64,000 bases of DNA. Origin: Thinopyrum elongatum (Eukaryota; Streptophyta; Magnoliopsida; Poales; Poaceae). This document shows positions 21,224-33,270 of the stretch, in pieces. The DNA is taken from the NCBI GenBank assembly GCA_011799875.1, contig CM022299.1:349972526-350036525 (forward strand). Reading direction: 5' to 3'. How positions within the stretch are numbered: position 1 is the first letter of the stretch; the number at the start of each line of letters is the position of its first letter. The notes beneath the pieces were generated by a model that saw only the letters and a program-made list of their open reading frames with translations, ran no database searches and was not told the origin of the DNA. A program made the translations under genes and the position numbers.

Positions 21224-22483
21224 TAAAAAGATTAGCGGAGTAAAAAAAATTAAACACGGTTCAGTTTGTGAAATAATGTCGTCCACGTGTCAAATACGTG
21301 ATTTTGCTGACGAGAGTCGATTCAACTGGCCACATCTGGAGCGGGCAGGCTCAAGATGCCTATCGAAGCAAACACAAGACCAGAAAGGAAAACAAGCGCC
21401 ACTAGCCCACTACTGTTTCACACCGCAGAAGCTACCAACAATAGCAGGACTGTACCTGACGCTTGCCCATACTGTACATCCATGTTCTCCGACTGGCACT
21501 CAACCCAAAACTGAATGAAAGTTTAGCAAGGGCATCAAGCCACCGTGTCATCATCCGTGAGAGATAACAGCACAGGAACAGCAAGCGACAGAAAAACACA
21601 ATGGAAACCTGCATGTGCAGCACATCGGATCCTCGGGCTTGCGACGAAAAAGAGTATGCAAAACGGAGAAGAACACAGCAGATGCCAAAAAACAGCACAA
21701 AACCAGCTAACAACAGCTTCGTCCGTAACTCCGCATCACGGTGTGCAGCCGAGCGACAAACGCTCAAACAGCAACATCAGATCCACGGTGGGAGCCACGT
21801 GAACAATGAATGCCTCAAGCAGCAGAGCAGAGCGCTGCTTGGCAGATACTAAGATAGATAGATAGGCGTAGGCCTGCCGCGCTGCGGCGAGAGCGGAGAC
21901 CACCACATGTCCACATCAATGGCCTCTCTGGCTCACGCTCACAGGCTTGGCAGTGAGGAAGGATGGGCCAGCAGCAGCTCCCACAAGAGGAAACCTGGAC
22001 GTTGGCCCATCACGGGCTACCCTCCTGCCAACAATATCAGGGATGGAGGGAGGCACTGCTCACCGGTCAGAGCAACAGCTCTCAGTCGCTAGCTTGGTAG
22101 GGGTGCTACAATGGCGCTCTGGACCGGGCACCAGTGCGCATTGATAGACAGTATCGCAAGAAACAAAAACTGTATACAATTTCTCTCGACGCCCAAAGTG
22201 ACAAGAAATTTGATGGCAACATCACGAAAATGGCACCGGGAAATTTTACCTGTCAGAAATGTACATCATGTGAAACGAGAAATGGCATACAATCATCACA
22301 GACAAGCAAGTGTAATTCAGCAACACTGCATTCCAAAATATTAGTCTCATCACAAGAGGCAATTGCATCAATCACGGGAAAATAAATTAAGAGAGGTAGA
22401 GAATGTATCATCCATCTTCCAAAAAGAGGAGGATCACTGGTTTTGTTGATGCCAAGCAAGTCAACGGTACAGACCGGTACAAA
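21224..22483 (-). other. 3' flank and probable 3' UTR of the F-box gene
   Basis: Low-copy-looking sequence downstream of the TAA at 22,484. No other gene, transposon terminus or long ORF of recognisable type is seen. The 3' end of the transcript cannot be placed from sequence alone. Confidence 0.45.
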
Positions 22484-23692
22484 TTAAGTGGCAATATCCA
22501 GCCGAGGCTCAAAGCAAAAGCCAGTGAACAGCTGGAGAGGAAACTTTTTGCTCACAGGGCATTTTGCCGACCACTTCCATTGCCTCTGCTTCATGTCAAA
22601 TCCAAGCAAAGCAGTTGCACCATAGCTTTGGATGTAGACAAGGTCGTCGGCACCGCCGCTACAAAAAACATCATCCAACTCACCAAATCCTTGGAAGAAT
22701 TTGTGAGGCATCCGACTCACCTCTTGCCATTGTGTCTTGTCAAGCTCCCATATACCGATTCCCTTGATGATATCAGGTCTATTGGGCTTTGCTATCCCGC
22801 CCACCATTACCAGCTTCTCTCTCAGGTTTAGTAGACGCCCACAGGTGAGAGAACACGGCACTGGGATTGACGATTGCGTTAATGAAGTTTCAGAAGGTCC
22901 GGCAACAAGGTCATACATGATGAGCCTGTGACGGGGCTCAACGTTGCCAAGAACACCAGTGGACTGGATCAAACAGTACAAGACTCCACCACATATCACA
23001 CTATCGTCACCCCCTCTCCAACCAATGAATACCTCCTTCACTGCAGTTACCCATGAACTACTCCATGAATCGTACTTGTATAAAGAGAATTCCCATTGGA
23101 CATAATCCTCAGGTACCTGCTTCGATTTTGCCAATGTAACAGTGTAATTGTGAGTCACCTGATCTACCTTTATGGCAACAGTGCTATAATCTGGAAACTT
23201 TGCACCTGGGGGCTCCAACAGCCTCTTCCAATCTTTTGTAATAGGATTAGATACAGAAATGATGTTTCTGTTGTCATTATCCATGAAGCAAACTAGCCCA
23301 CAAGAAGAAGAGACAAAACAGCTGCTCTTATCAATGCCTTGAAGCTCTAAATCATACCATTTATGGAGGATGGGGTCATAAGCATATCCAGAAGCAGTCT
23401 CGTTACAGGTGAACATGAAGTACCAGGGCCTCTGAGGCAACATGTGGGTCCAAAGATACCGGCTTGAGTAGATAATATCATGCCATCTCTTGCATACCGC
23501 TGTTGACCTTATCATGCTTGCTATTGGCAAGAAGGTGAAAATTTTCTCAAGAATGTCATCGGGAACTGTGGCATCCAATGAAACTGGCAATTCATTTTCT
23601 CCATTGCTAGCCTCTGAAACAACTCGAAAGTTGAATGCAGGAATTCTGATGCGCTCAATTGGAAGAGCTTCCCATGATGAATCATCTTCCAT
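22484..23692 (-). CDS. HWS: F-box/kelch-repeat protein, HAWAIIAN SKIRT orthologue
   Basis: An intact 402-residue protein in one coding exon. An F-box (about residues 43-83: VPDDILEKIFTFLPIASM, CKRWHDII) would bind SKP1 in an SCF E3 ubiquitin ligase. The rest is a kelch-type beta-propeller (RPWYFMFT, GYAYDPILHKWYDLE, SSCGLVCFMDND, CSLTCGRLLNLREKL, VMVGGIAKPNRPDIIKGIGI, FFQGFGELDDVF, KKFPLQLFTGFCFEPRL). These blocks match Arabidopsis HAWAIIAN SKIRT (At3g61590, about 411 residues) along the whole length, including the C-terminus. In Arabidopsis it controls sepal fusion, organ size and microRNA levels; the same role here is inference. The start follows a spliced 5' leader. This is the only gene in the window that looks fully functional. 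Confidence 0.95.
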   Translation of the reverse strand: MEDDSSWEALPIERIRIPAFNFRVVSEASNGENELPVSLDATVPDDILEKIFTFLPIASMIRSTAVCKRWHDIIYSSRYLWTHMLPQRPWYFMFTCNETASGYAYDPILHKWYDLELQGIDKSSCFVSSSCGLVCFMDNDNRNIISVSNPITKDWKRLLEPPGAKFPDYSTVAIKVDQVTHNYTVTLAKSKQVPEDYVQWEFSLYKYDSWSSSWVTAVKEVFIGWRGGDDSVICGGVLYCLIQSTGVLGNVEPRHRLIMYDLVAGPSETSLTQSSIPVPCSLTCGRLLNLREKLVMVGGIAKPNRPDIIKGIGIWELDKTQWQEVSRMPHKFFQGFGELDDVFCSGGADDLVYIQSYGATALLGFDMKQRQWKWSAKCPVSKKFPLQLFTGFCFEPRLDIAT

Positions 23693-23729
23693 GATACCAC
23701 ACAGAAAAAAATGCAGGTAGTGCGATGGC

Positions 23730-24915
23730 CTGAAAAAAAAGGACAGGTAAGTCCTTAGTTCTTACACAGATAGTTGCAAATATTTTGCCTTATATTCAAA
23801 TAATTCTTATTTTCAAAACAGCTCATCCTCCTAATACTATTCTTTATAAGCAAAGAGAGCCTAACCTAATCAAAATAATACAGTATTCCAATAAATCCTC
23901 TAATAATGCGACACTCGGTGGCAAAAGCAAGTCTTTCCTAAAATGTTTTAAAACCATATATGGATTAGAAGTTTCTATCGGGCAAGCACTGTGTATACCA
24001 CCAACATAAAAGCTTCTACACAAAACCATACATGGCATCAAAAACTGTTATACTACAAATGCAGGCCAACTATGTCAAATACTCCCTCCGTCCCAAAATA
24101 AATGTCGCTGATTTAGTACAAAGTTGTACTAAATCAGCGACACTTATTTTGGGACAGAGAGAGTATATGTTAATACTGAGTCTGAAACTTTCATTATTGG
24201 CGTGTGTTATGCATACTATGGCAAACATTGAACAATAGCATATAGACATTCTCAATATAACATATACTTTTCGAATTATTTGGAGACATTTGTTACTTGT
24301 CAGATGGAACTGTTATATGGCACATGTCAAATGCAACATTTCCATGGCCCTTGAGATGAAAACAAATGTTTGAATCGAAGCCCCAGCAGGATTTTCCATG
24401 AACCTCCATGTATACGCAGGAAGACCCCTTAAAAGGATAGCACCATGGCATGAACAACGATACCTTCCATCAACAACTTGTCGCGCCTGTCTATCCTAGT
24501 ATCGATGTCTCCCTCCCAATCACTGTGGTATCATTGCCCCAACACAAATAGTGGAGCAGGAGGCCTGGTTGGCCACCCCACCATTGGAAAGAAGCAAGGA
24601 CAGACATGACCTTTGCATCGTAAGGAGCAAGTACAGAATGTAAGCAAGAAATCCAGGGAGATCTCTGTCCCCAACCAACCCGCTGACCACCCCCTTCCAA
24701 TCAAATCCAGCCATTCGCTCGCCCTGATGCCATTGGCCCCCGATGTAAATAAAATCATATGATCCATACACAGCAGCGTATTCGCGGATACGGACGATTT
24801 TCGCGGAGATGCGGCAGTCCGACGAAGTAAACATCATCCCCCAACCAGCAAAGGCAGCAAGGATACATACAGATTGAAATAGAATGGGAAAGAAACAAAA
24901 AGGGGTGGTACATAC
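23730..24915 (-). other. HWS: Intron in the 5' UTR of HWS (1,186 bp)
   Basis: A donor TCTAG|GTATGT (exon end 24,916) and an acceptor TTTTTTTTCAG|GCC (exon start 23,729) bracket a non-coding stretch upstream of the ATG at 23,692. The leader is thus about 350 nt in exon 1 plus 37 nt in exon 2. Long 5'-UTR introns often raise expression in cereals (general knowledge). The assignment rests on consensus splice sites only. Confidence 0.65.
24082..24163. mobile_element. Short Stowaway MITE (82 bp) in the HWS 5'-UTR intron
   Basis: A near-perfect hairpin from CTCCCTCCGTCCCAAAATAA to its mirror TTATTTTGGGACAGAGAGAG, flanked by TA at 24,080-24,081 and 24,164-24,165. The right terminus has drifted (AGAGAGAG instead of CGGAGGGAG). 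Confidence 0.93.
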
Positions 24916-24930
24916 CTAGAATCCGACGGA

Positions 24931-24942
24931 TCAGATCGGCAT
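24931..24942 (-). CDS. Minimal upstream ORF in the HWS leader
   Basis: ATG CCG ATC TGA (Met-Pro-Ile-stop) lies 15-26 nt before the end of leader exon 1. If the exon model is right, ribosomes would meet it before the HWS start, and it could dampen translation. Its role is inference. Confidence 0.4.
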   Translation of the reverse strand: MPI

Positions 24943-25295
24943 CAGCTGCCTATCGCGGTTCTTGCGAATGCCGTCCTGAAGCAATGTGCGGCGATTTGGG
25001 CGGAGTACTCCCAACTCCAATCCACACGAGACGGGGAGGGGAACGAATCCGGAATGTCCCCCTGAGTTTCGCCCACTTCGGGATTGAGGGGGTGGAGGTG
25101 GGGGTGGGTTGGGTGCGGCGATGGGTTTATTGTTTGTTTACAGATTGAGGGAGGGAGTGGAAGGAGGAGGCGGAGAGATGTGGTGCCGTGGGCGTGGCGG
25201 CGGCTCTGCCTCTGCCCAGCATGCGGCTGTGCGCTATAATCAAATGAATTCACTGCTGGGGCTGGGCTTTGATTGTTTTGCGCTTGGGGCCTCTG

Positions 25296-25304
25296 TTTTA
25301 TATA
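25296..25304 (-). promoter_or_regulatory. HWS: TATA box of HWS
   Basis: TATATAAAA on the minus strand places a transcription start near 25,264-25,272 and a leader exon of about 350 nt ending at the 24,916 donor. Transposon sequence begins only about 60 bp further upstream (about 25,363). Confidence 0.65.
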
Positions 25305-26069
25305 GCAGAGGAGGAGAAAGTTTTGGTTGGATGGAGCCTCCCGGAGACAAAAAATGTACACGTTAGATCAACTCCAACACGCCAACCCAAGCCGACGGCG
25401 ATTTTGTCCGTTTTATGTTCGTTTGGATCGGTCCGAAGAACATCCATGTCCGCTTTCGCGTTTGGGTCGGCGCATACGCCCAACGCAGGCCCGACCTATT
25501 TTGACGGCGCGCGAAAAAAAAAGAATACAAATATTTCAAAAATAGAAACAAACATTAATTAAACATTAAAGCCGGCCACGAAGGCCGGCGAGAGTCCACG
25601 CGTCCACATTACATTAAGGGTCCTGATAACGCTCACACGTGTGGCATACTAGACATCCGCCCACACACCGTGTATAGCGTGAGCAGGAGGCGGCCCACAC
25701 GGGCTGTGTGTGGGCGAATATTAGAATTGCCCACACGTGTGGGCGCAGCTACTTCATGCCACACGCCCAATAAGTACTACTCATCTCCATCCCGCGCGTG
25801 TGGCACGAAGCAAATATGCCCACACGTCCTGACGCAGCTACGTTAGGTACCCACGGGATGATGATTTAGTTATCATCCGGGATGGCAGATATAGTTATCT
25901 GGGATGGCAAATGCAGTTGTCAAAGCATGGCAACTCTCTCTGTTTTGATTAACTATAGTTGTCATGTCTAATTTATGGTAGTTGCCGCGTGTAATCAAAC
26001 CATAGTTGACGTGTGTGATTAAATATTTGCCACATATGGTCAAATAATAGTTGTCATGTGTGTTTACCT

Positions 26070-26419
26070 TGTTGGAATATTTGTAATCCTGTCGCACTAG
26101 TCACTTCGGTTTGTTTTTCAGCAAATAAACCGGTCCATGCAAACGTGAGCCTGTTCACGGCTGGATCGGGGCAGTAGCTAGGTAGTTAGCACGATGCTTT
26201 GTGCGTGGTCAAGTCCCATTCGATGGCGCGTCCGCATAGCTTGGTCGTGGCACAAACTTAGGATCTTTCTGTTAGACAGTTGAGCTGTTAAATAAACGAG
26301 AAACCAGAAAAGCTGCATAAGTTGCACGCAGCGCAAAAGTCCCTCTCTCTCTCGTGTGTGTGTGTGTGTGTGTGTGTGTGAGTTCATCGTGCGAGCTTCT
26401 CCTTCGATCAGCTACAACA
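26070..26419 (+). repeat. copia 5' LTR
   Basis: 350 bp, TG...CA, with a (GT)n tract near 26,355-26,380. The matching 3' LTR is at 30,775-31,138. Confidence 0.95.
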
Positions 26420-26421
26420 AG

Positions 26422-26434
26422 TGGCATCAGAGCC
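26422..26434 (+). promoter_or_regulatory. copia primer-binding site (tRNA-iMet type)
   Basis: TGGCATCAGAGCC lies 2 nt after the 5' LTR. It differs by one base from the usual TGGTATCAGAGC complementary to initiator tRNA-Met. Confidence 0.85.
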
Positions 26435-26456
26435 TCCGATCAAGAGCTGAGAGCCA

Positions 26457-29400
26457 TGGCCGGCGGGACAGGGTTCGCGGACGCCGGCAGCGACGCCGGT
26501 GGCGGATCAGCGCTCCCGCGCGCCGAGTCGCGGGCGGAGCCTGACGCGGCACAGGGGCCGCGCCGTGATCATCCGAGAGGGCGCCAGGGAGGTCGGCGGC
26601 GGCGACGTCGTCTAGCCCATGCTCACACGGACCAACTATGCCAAGTGGTCCGTGGTGATGATGGTGAACCTGCAGGTGAAGTTGCTCTGGGACGCGGTCG
26701 AGACGGGGGATGCTCGTGTCCGCGAGGATCGCAGTGCACTGGCGGTGATACTGCGCTCCACGCCAAAGGAGATGCACGCGCCGCTCGCCACCAAGGAGAC
26801 GGCGAAGATGGCGTGGGACACCATCAAGATTCAGCGCGTTGGCATTGAGCGCGTCCGTGAGGCGAACGCGCAGAAGCTCCGCAAGGAGTTTGAAGCCATC
26901 TCGTTCCGGGATGGCGAGACGGTGGATAAGTTCTCCATGCGCATCTCAGGACTCGCCGGCACTCTCCGTTCGCTCGGGGACACACTGGAAGAGGTAAAAG
27001 TGGTTCGTAAATTCCTGCGTGTAGTACCTACCAAGTACTCTCAGGTGGCCATCGCCATCGAGACCATGCTCGACGTCACCACCATGTCGGTTGATGAGCT
27101 CACCGGCCGGCTTCGCGTCGTCGAGGAGCGCTTGGAAGAGGACAGCAACGACGGCGGCTCGGGTGGCCGCCTGCTCCTTACTGAAGAGGAGTGGTACGCC
27201 CGCCTGAAGGACAAGGAGCAAGGTGGCAGCTCCTCTGGTGGGAACGGCGGCCGTGGTCGTGGCCGTGGCGGCGGGCGAGACAAGGCGCCGAAACGGAATG
27301 GCAAGTGCCACAACTGTGGCATATGGGGGCACTTCGCCCGCGAGTGCCACAAGCCACGCCAGGAGCGGCGTGAAGGCGGCGAGGAGGCCCACCTCGCCCA
27401 AGGTGATGATGACCAGCCGACAATCTTGCTGGCCCAGGTGTGCGACGAGGTCGTGCACGACGCGGCGCCGGTGCCAAACGGCGGCCGCAGTGATGCCCCA
27501 ATTGACATGGCGCCGCTGCCGAGCGGCGGCCGCGGTGACGGTCCAGGCGCGGCAGAGGTGGTGAACCTCAACGAGGAGCGCGTCATGCCGATGGACGCAG
27601 GTGCCGGGGTGTGGTACTTCGACACCGGCGCGAGCAACCACATGACCGGCGACAAGGAGCTGTTCGCCACGCTCGACGAATCGATCAAGGGCACGGTCAA
27701 GTTCGGGGACGGATCGCTCGTCAGCATCTGCGGGCGCGGAACGATCGTCTTCGAGTGCCGCCAGAAGGGCCACCGGGCGCTCACGGACGTGTACCTAATC
27801 CCGAGGCTGCGCAGCAACATCGTGAGCCTCGGCCAGTTGGACGAGCTTGGCTGCAAGACGGTGGTTGAAGACGGCGTGCTGGAGCTGTTCGATCGCGACC
27901 GCGCACTGCTCGCGCGGGTGACGCACTCCAAGAACCGGCTGTACACCATCAAGCTAAAGATGGCGGCGCCCGTGTGCCTCCTGTCCGTCATGCAGGACGA
28001 GTCCTGGCTGTGGCATGGATGCTACGGCCATCTCAACTTCCGCTCACTGCGTGCTCTCGCAGAGAAGGGCATGGCGGATGGCGTGCCGTCGATCGAGCGC
28101 GTCGAGGAGTTCTGCGACGGGTGCGCTCTCGGGAAGCAGCACCGCGTCTCGTTCCCGCAGGCGTCCAAGTACCGCGCCGAGCGCGGACTCGAGCTGGTCC
28201 ATAGCGACCTGTGCGGGCCGATCAAGCCGGCCACGGCGGGTGGCAACGGGTACTTCCTGCTGATAGTTGATGATCATAGTCGTTTCATGTGGATCGAGGT
28301 GCTCAAGTCCATGGATGAGGCGTTCAAGTGTTTCAAGCGGGTCAAGGCGCTCGCGGAGGCGACGCCGGGCAGGAAGCTCCTGGCGTTCCGATCCGATTGA
28401 GGCGGCGAGTTCAACTCCGCCGCGTTCCGGGAGTACTGCGACGAGCACAGCATCAAGCACTGCACCACCGCCCCCTACACACCACAGCAAAATGGCGTCG
28501 TCGAGCGCCGCAATCAGACTGTGGTGGAGATGGCGCGTTGTCTCTTGAAGAGCATGGGCGTGCCGGCGATCTTTTGGGGCGAGGCCGTGCGCACCGCGCT
28601 CTATCTACTGAACCACGCGCCCACACGCAGCCTGGACGGGCGAACTCCGTACGAGGTGTGGCACAACCGGAAACCCAAAGTGCATCATCTTTGGGTGTTC
28701 GGCTGCGTGGCGCATGTGAAGCGCCTCGGCCCCGGCATCGACAAGATGGTCGATCGCTCGACGCCCATGGTCTTCGTCGGCTACGAGGACGGCGCCAAGG
28801 CCTACCGGGTGTACGACCCGGCGACAAAGTAGTTGCGCATCACGCGTGACGTAATCTTCGAGGAGCACCGGAGATGGGACTGGAGCGGCGGCGCAGATGC
28901 ACCGCCCACGCCGTGCGCCACGTTCGAGGTGGTGTACCGAGACCTGCCGACCGCCGGGGACCACGACCTGCATGCGACGCAGCAGCCCGCCATGCCCGGA
29001 GGGCCGAGTCAGGGCAGCCCACCGCAGGCAACACCGACCACACCAGCCCCGCGCGCCCACAACTAGGCGACGCCGCCGTCTCATGACACAGGACGACATG
29101 ACGCGGTGGTCGGCGCTGCGCTGCGGTATAGGCGCATGGCCAGCATCGAGCAGGAGCTCGACGACGCCTGGGAGGCAGAGCAGGTGGAGGTGAACCACCT
29201 CTGCTTGCTAGCCGCGGAGGAGCCAGGCGGCGTTGAGGATGCAAAGGGAGATCCCCGCTGGAGGCGCACGATGGAGGATGAACTGGACGCGATCAGGAGC
29301 AATGGCGCCTGGGAGCTCACTGCGCTCCCGCCTGGTCACGTCGCCATCAGCCTAAAATGGGTGTTTAAGGTAAAAAAGGATCCATCTCGTAACATTGTGA

Positions 29401-30753
29401 AACATAAGGCTAGGCTCGTCACGAAAGGCTATGTGCAGCGGCAGGGGGTGGACTTCAACGAGGTCTTCGCGCTGGTGGCGCGCATGGAGACAGTGCGCGT
29501 CCTGCTGGCGCTCGCCGCGCACTCCGGGTGGCAAGTCCACCACATGGACGTCAAGTCCGCATTTCTGAACGGCGACCTGGTCGAAGAGGTGTATGTGCAC
29601 CAGCCCCCCGGCTTCGTCGACCCCAGCAATGAGCACAATGTACTCAGGCTGCGCAAGGCGCTCTATGGGCTGCGCCAAGCGCCGCGCGCATGGAACGCCA
29701 AGCTCGACGGCGAGCTCACCAACCTGGGCTTCGAGCGGAGCACCCTGGAGCACGCCGTGTACCGAAGGGCTACTGAAGCGGGCGTCCTGCTGGTCGGCGT
29801 ATACGTTGATGATCTGGTGATCACCGGCACTAACGTGAAGGAAATCGTGAGCTTCAAGGAGCAGATGCACCGTCTGTTCGACATGAGCGATCTTGGCCTC
29901 CTGAGACTTGGGGATCGAAGTTCAGCAGCGTGAGGGCATGATCACGCTGTGTTTGAGCACCTATGCAGAGAAGGTGCTGGAGCAGGCCGGGATGACGGAC
30001 TGCAATCCAAGTCACACGCCCATGGAGCACCGGCTGCAGCTGATCAAGGGCAACACCGGCGGCGGCATCGACGTCACCAAGTACCGGAGTGTTATTGGGA
30101 GCTTACGCTACCTCTGCAACACTAGGCCGGACATCACACATGTCGTCGGCATCGTCAGCCGGCACATGGAGGCGCCAGGAGCGCCGCATTGGGCGGCGAT
30201 GAAGCAGATCCTTCGCTACGTCCGAGGGACCTCTGGCTATGGATGCTACTACAAAAGGACTATGGAGGAAGCTGAGCTAGTAGGATACAGCGACAGCGAC
30301 CTTGCCGGCGACGTCAATGATCGCAAGAGTACAACAGGGATGGTGTTCTTCCTTAATGGCAGCCCGATCACGTGGACGTCGCAGAAGCAGAAAGTCGTCG
30401 CCCTCTCCTCCTGTGAAGTAGAGTACATGGCGGCGGCGACGGCGGCATGCCGGGGCATCTGGCTGATCCGTCTCTACGGCGAGCTGGTCGGGAGTGACCC
30501 CATGATGGTGAAGCTGTTCATCGACAACAAGTCAGCGATCGCGCTAAGCAGGAACCCGGTGCATCACGATTGGAGTAAGCACATTGATATACGCTTTCAT
30601 TTCATTCGTGAATGCGTCGAGGATGGAAAAGTGCAAGTTGATCACGTTGGGACTGAAAGGCAACTTGCTGATCTTCTCACAAAAGCACTAGGGCGCGTCA
30701 GGTTCAGTCTACTACGGCAGTGGCTTGGTGTGGTCGATGTGAAGAAGGCGTAG
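26457..30753 (+). pseudogene. copia gag-pol polyprotein, broken
   Basis: Domains in order: gag (from the ATG at 26,457), a CCHC zinc knuckle (CHNCGIWGHFARECH, about 27,306-27,350), aspartic protease (WYFDTGASNHMTG, about 27,612), GAG-pre-integrase (HGCYGHLN, CDGCALGKQH), integrase core (HSDLCGP, PYTPQQNGVVERRN), reverse transcriptase (YVDD at 29,802-29,813) and RNase H (SDSDLAGD, KSTTG, DNKSAIALS). This order is diagnostic of Ty1/copia. Breaks are a frameshift near 26,555, a TAG at 26,613, a TGA at 28,398 inside integrase, TAGs at 28,830 and 29,064, and a frameshift near 29,910 that fits a 5-nt loss. GC content is much higher than in the flanks. Confidence 0.95.
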
Positions 30754-30774
30754 GTAACAGGATTAGGGGTGATT

Positions 30775-31055
30775 TGTTGGAATATTTGTAATCCTATCGC
30801 ACTAGTCACTTAGGTTTGTTTTTCAGCAAATAAACCGGTCCATGCAAACGTGAGCCTGTTCACGGCTGGATAGGGGCAGTAGCTAGGTAGTTAGCACGAT
30901 GCTTTGTGCGTGGTCAAGGGACGTGGGATGGCACGTCCGCATAGCTTGGTCGTGGCACAAACTTAGGATCTTTCTGTTAGACAGTTGAGCTGTTAAATAA
31001 ACGAGAAACCAGAAAAGCTGCATAAATTGCACGCAGCGCAAAAGACCCTCTCTCT

Positions 31056-31101
<46 letters not shown>

Positions 31102-31138
31102 CTCATCGTGTGAGCTTCTCCTTCGATCAGCTACAACA
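30775..31138 (+). repeat. copia 3' LTR
   Basis: 364 bp. It matches the 5' LTR except for scattered substitutions, mainly around 30,918-30,933, and a longer GT repeat. Confidence 0.95.
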
Positions 31139-31310
31139 TACCTAGTTGCCACGTGTGGTCCAACCATAGTTGCCATGTATGGTTAATCACAGTTGCCATG
31201 TGTGTTTATCCTGGTTGCCACGTACACGCAACTGCAGTTGCCGTCTAGCAACGAATCATAGTTGCCATGTGTGTTTACCTAGTTGCCACGTACGCGCAAC
31301 TGCAGTTGCC

Positions 31311-32928
31311 TGCTACTTCTTGAGCTTGCGTTGGTTTTTCCCTTGAAAAGAAAAGTGTGATGCAGCAAAGTAGAGATAAGTAGTTCCCTCAGTTAGAGAA
31401 CCAAGGTATCAATCCAGTAGGAGACAACGCACAAATCACCTAGCACCTGCACAAACAATCAAACAACTTGCACCCAACACGATAAAGGGGTTGTCAATCC
31501 CTTCACGGTTACTTGCAAAAGTGAGATCTGATAGAGATAGATGAAACTAAACAAACGATAAAGTAAATATTTTTGGTATTTTTGGTTTATAGATCGAAAA
31601 GTAAAAGATTGCAAAATAGTAGATCGGAAACTTATATGATGGAAAATAGTAGATCGGAAACTTATATGATGGAAAATAGACCCGGGGACCATAGGTTTCA
31701 CTAGAGGCTTCTCTCAAGATAGCAAATAATACGGTGGGTGAACAAATTACTGTCGAGCAATTGATAGAAAAGCGCAAAGTTATGACGATATCTAAGGCAA
31801 TAATTATGAAATATAGGCATCACGTCCGTGCCAAGTAGACCGAAACGATTCTGCATCTACTACTATTACTCCACACATCGACCGACTCCTGCCTGCATCT
31901 AGAGTATTAAGTTCATGAAGAACAGAGTAACGCATTAAGTAAGATGACATGATGTAGAGGAATAAACTCAAGCAATATGATGTAAACCCCATCTTTTTAT
32001 TCTCGATGGCAATAATACAATACGTGCCTTGCTGCCCCTACTGTCACTGGGAAAGGACACCGCAAGATTGAACCCAAAGTTAAGCACTTCTCCCATTGCA
32101 AGAAAAACCAATCTAGTTGGCCAAACCAAACCGATAGTTCGAAGAGAATTACAAAGATATCAAATCATGCATATAAGAATTCAGAGAAGATTCAAATAAT
32201 ATTCATAGATAAGATGATCATAAATCCACAATTCATCGGATCTCAACAAACACACCGCAAAAGAATATTACATCGGATAGCTCTCTAAGAACATCAAGGA
32301 GAACATGGTATTGAGAATAAAAGAGAGAGAAGAAGCCATCTAGCTACTAGCTATGGACCCGTAGGTCTGAGATAAACTACTCACGCTTCATCGGAAGGGC
32401 AATAGGGTTGATGTAGAAACTCTCCGTGATCGAATCCCCCTCCGTCAGGGTGCCGGAAAAGGTCCCTAGATGGGATCTCACGGGTACAGAAGGTTTCGGC
32501 GGTGGAAAAGTCTTTTCATGGATGCTTCTGGTGGTTTGGGAACATATGTGAATATATAGGCGAAAGAATTATGTCAGGGGAGTCACGAGGGGCCCACAAA
32601 GGCGGGGGGCGTGCCCTACCCCCTGGGCGCGCCCTCCACCCTTGTGGCCGCCTCGTGGCTCCTCCGACTTCATCCCCAAGTCTCCTGGATGTCTTCTGGT
32701 CCAAGAAAAATCATCGCGAAGGTTTTATTCCGTTTGGACTCCGTTTGGTATTCGTTTCCCACGAAGCTAAAAAACAAGGAAAAAACAGAAACTGACACAG
32801 GGCTCTAGGTTAATAGGTTAGTCCCAAAAATAATATAAAATAGCATATTAATGCATATAAAACATTCAAAACAGATAATATAATAGCATGGAACAATAAA
32901 AAATTATAGATACGTTGGAGACGTATCA
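31311..32928 (-). mobile_element. Solo LTR (1,618 bp)
   Basis: On the minus strand it starts TGATACGTCTCCAACGTATC and ends CTCAAGAAGTAGCA. It is flanked by perfect 5-bp TTGCC duplications (31,306-31,310 and 32,929-32,933). A second LTR and internal domains are absent, so this is a product of LTR-LTR recombination. The type is very common in Triticeae; the family name is not assigned. Confidence 0.9.
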
Positions 32929-33270
32929 TTGCCATCCAACAACGTACGAGTGTCGTGTGGGCGAAAAGTAGTTCGCCCACATGCGCGTGGACTAGGTGGT
33001 GGCTGTGTGGGTAGAAATTAGTTCGCCCACACAGTGCAGCTGGCAAACTGCGTGCTGCGGGGCGTGTGGGCGAACTCTCCAATGCCCACACACATGATGA
33101 TGCCCACATGGCACTAAGATTCTAATAGATTCCTTTAGGATTCGTGCAAAACAGAATCAACGTGGATCAAGGCGTGTGAGCGATGTGCAAACATGCCACA
33201 TGTGTGGGCGTTATCATTTGGGTACATTAATTAAACATTAAAAAACTAAACTACGAGGCGGCGTGCTGCC

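Larger units (their letters stand above)
26070..31138 (+). mobile_element. Complete Ty1/copia retrotransposon (5,069 bp)
   Basis: Two LTRs starting TGTTGGAATATTTG and ending CTACAACA (26,070-26,419 and 30,775-31,138) flank a polyprotein. The 5-bp target duplication TACCT is perfect (26,065-26,069 and 31,139-31,143). The LTRs differ at roughly 15 positions by eye plus a longer GT run in the 3' copy. The structure is complete but the coding region is dead. Confidence 0.97.
25618..33223. mobile_element. Element B, nested in A (non-coding, TIR-bearing)
   Basis: The left end GGGTCCTGATAACGCTCACA and the right end, read on the other strand, ACCCAAATGATAACGCCCAC are inverted repeats. ACATTAA flanks both sides (25,611-25,617 and 33,224-33,230). 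Its own sequence is about 0.9 kb, rich in GCCCACACGTGTGG palindromes and AGTTGCCATGTGTG direct repeats, split by a copia element and a solo LTR. It has no gene, so it is MITE-like. Confidence 0.75.

Noticed and set aside
22403..22831. 142-codon plus-strand ORF
   Set aside because: Antisense shadow of the HWS C-terminal coding sequence.
24942..25361. 139-codon minus-strand ORF upstream of HWS
   Set aside because: It starts upstream of the TATA box and overlaps the predicted promoter and leader. It has no domain.
26946..27991. 275- and 316-codon minus-strand ORFs
   Set aside because: Antisense shadows of the GC-rich copia polyprotein.
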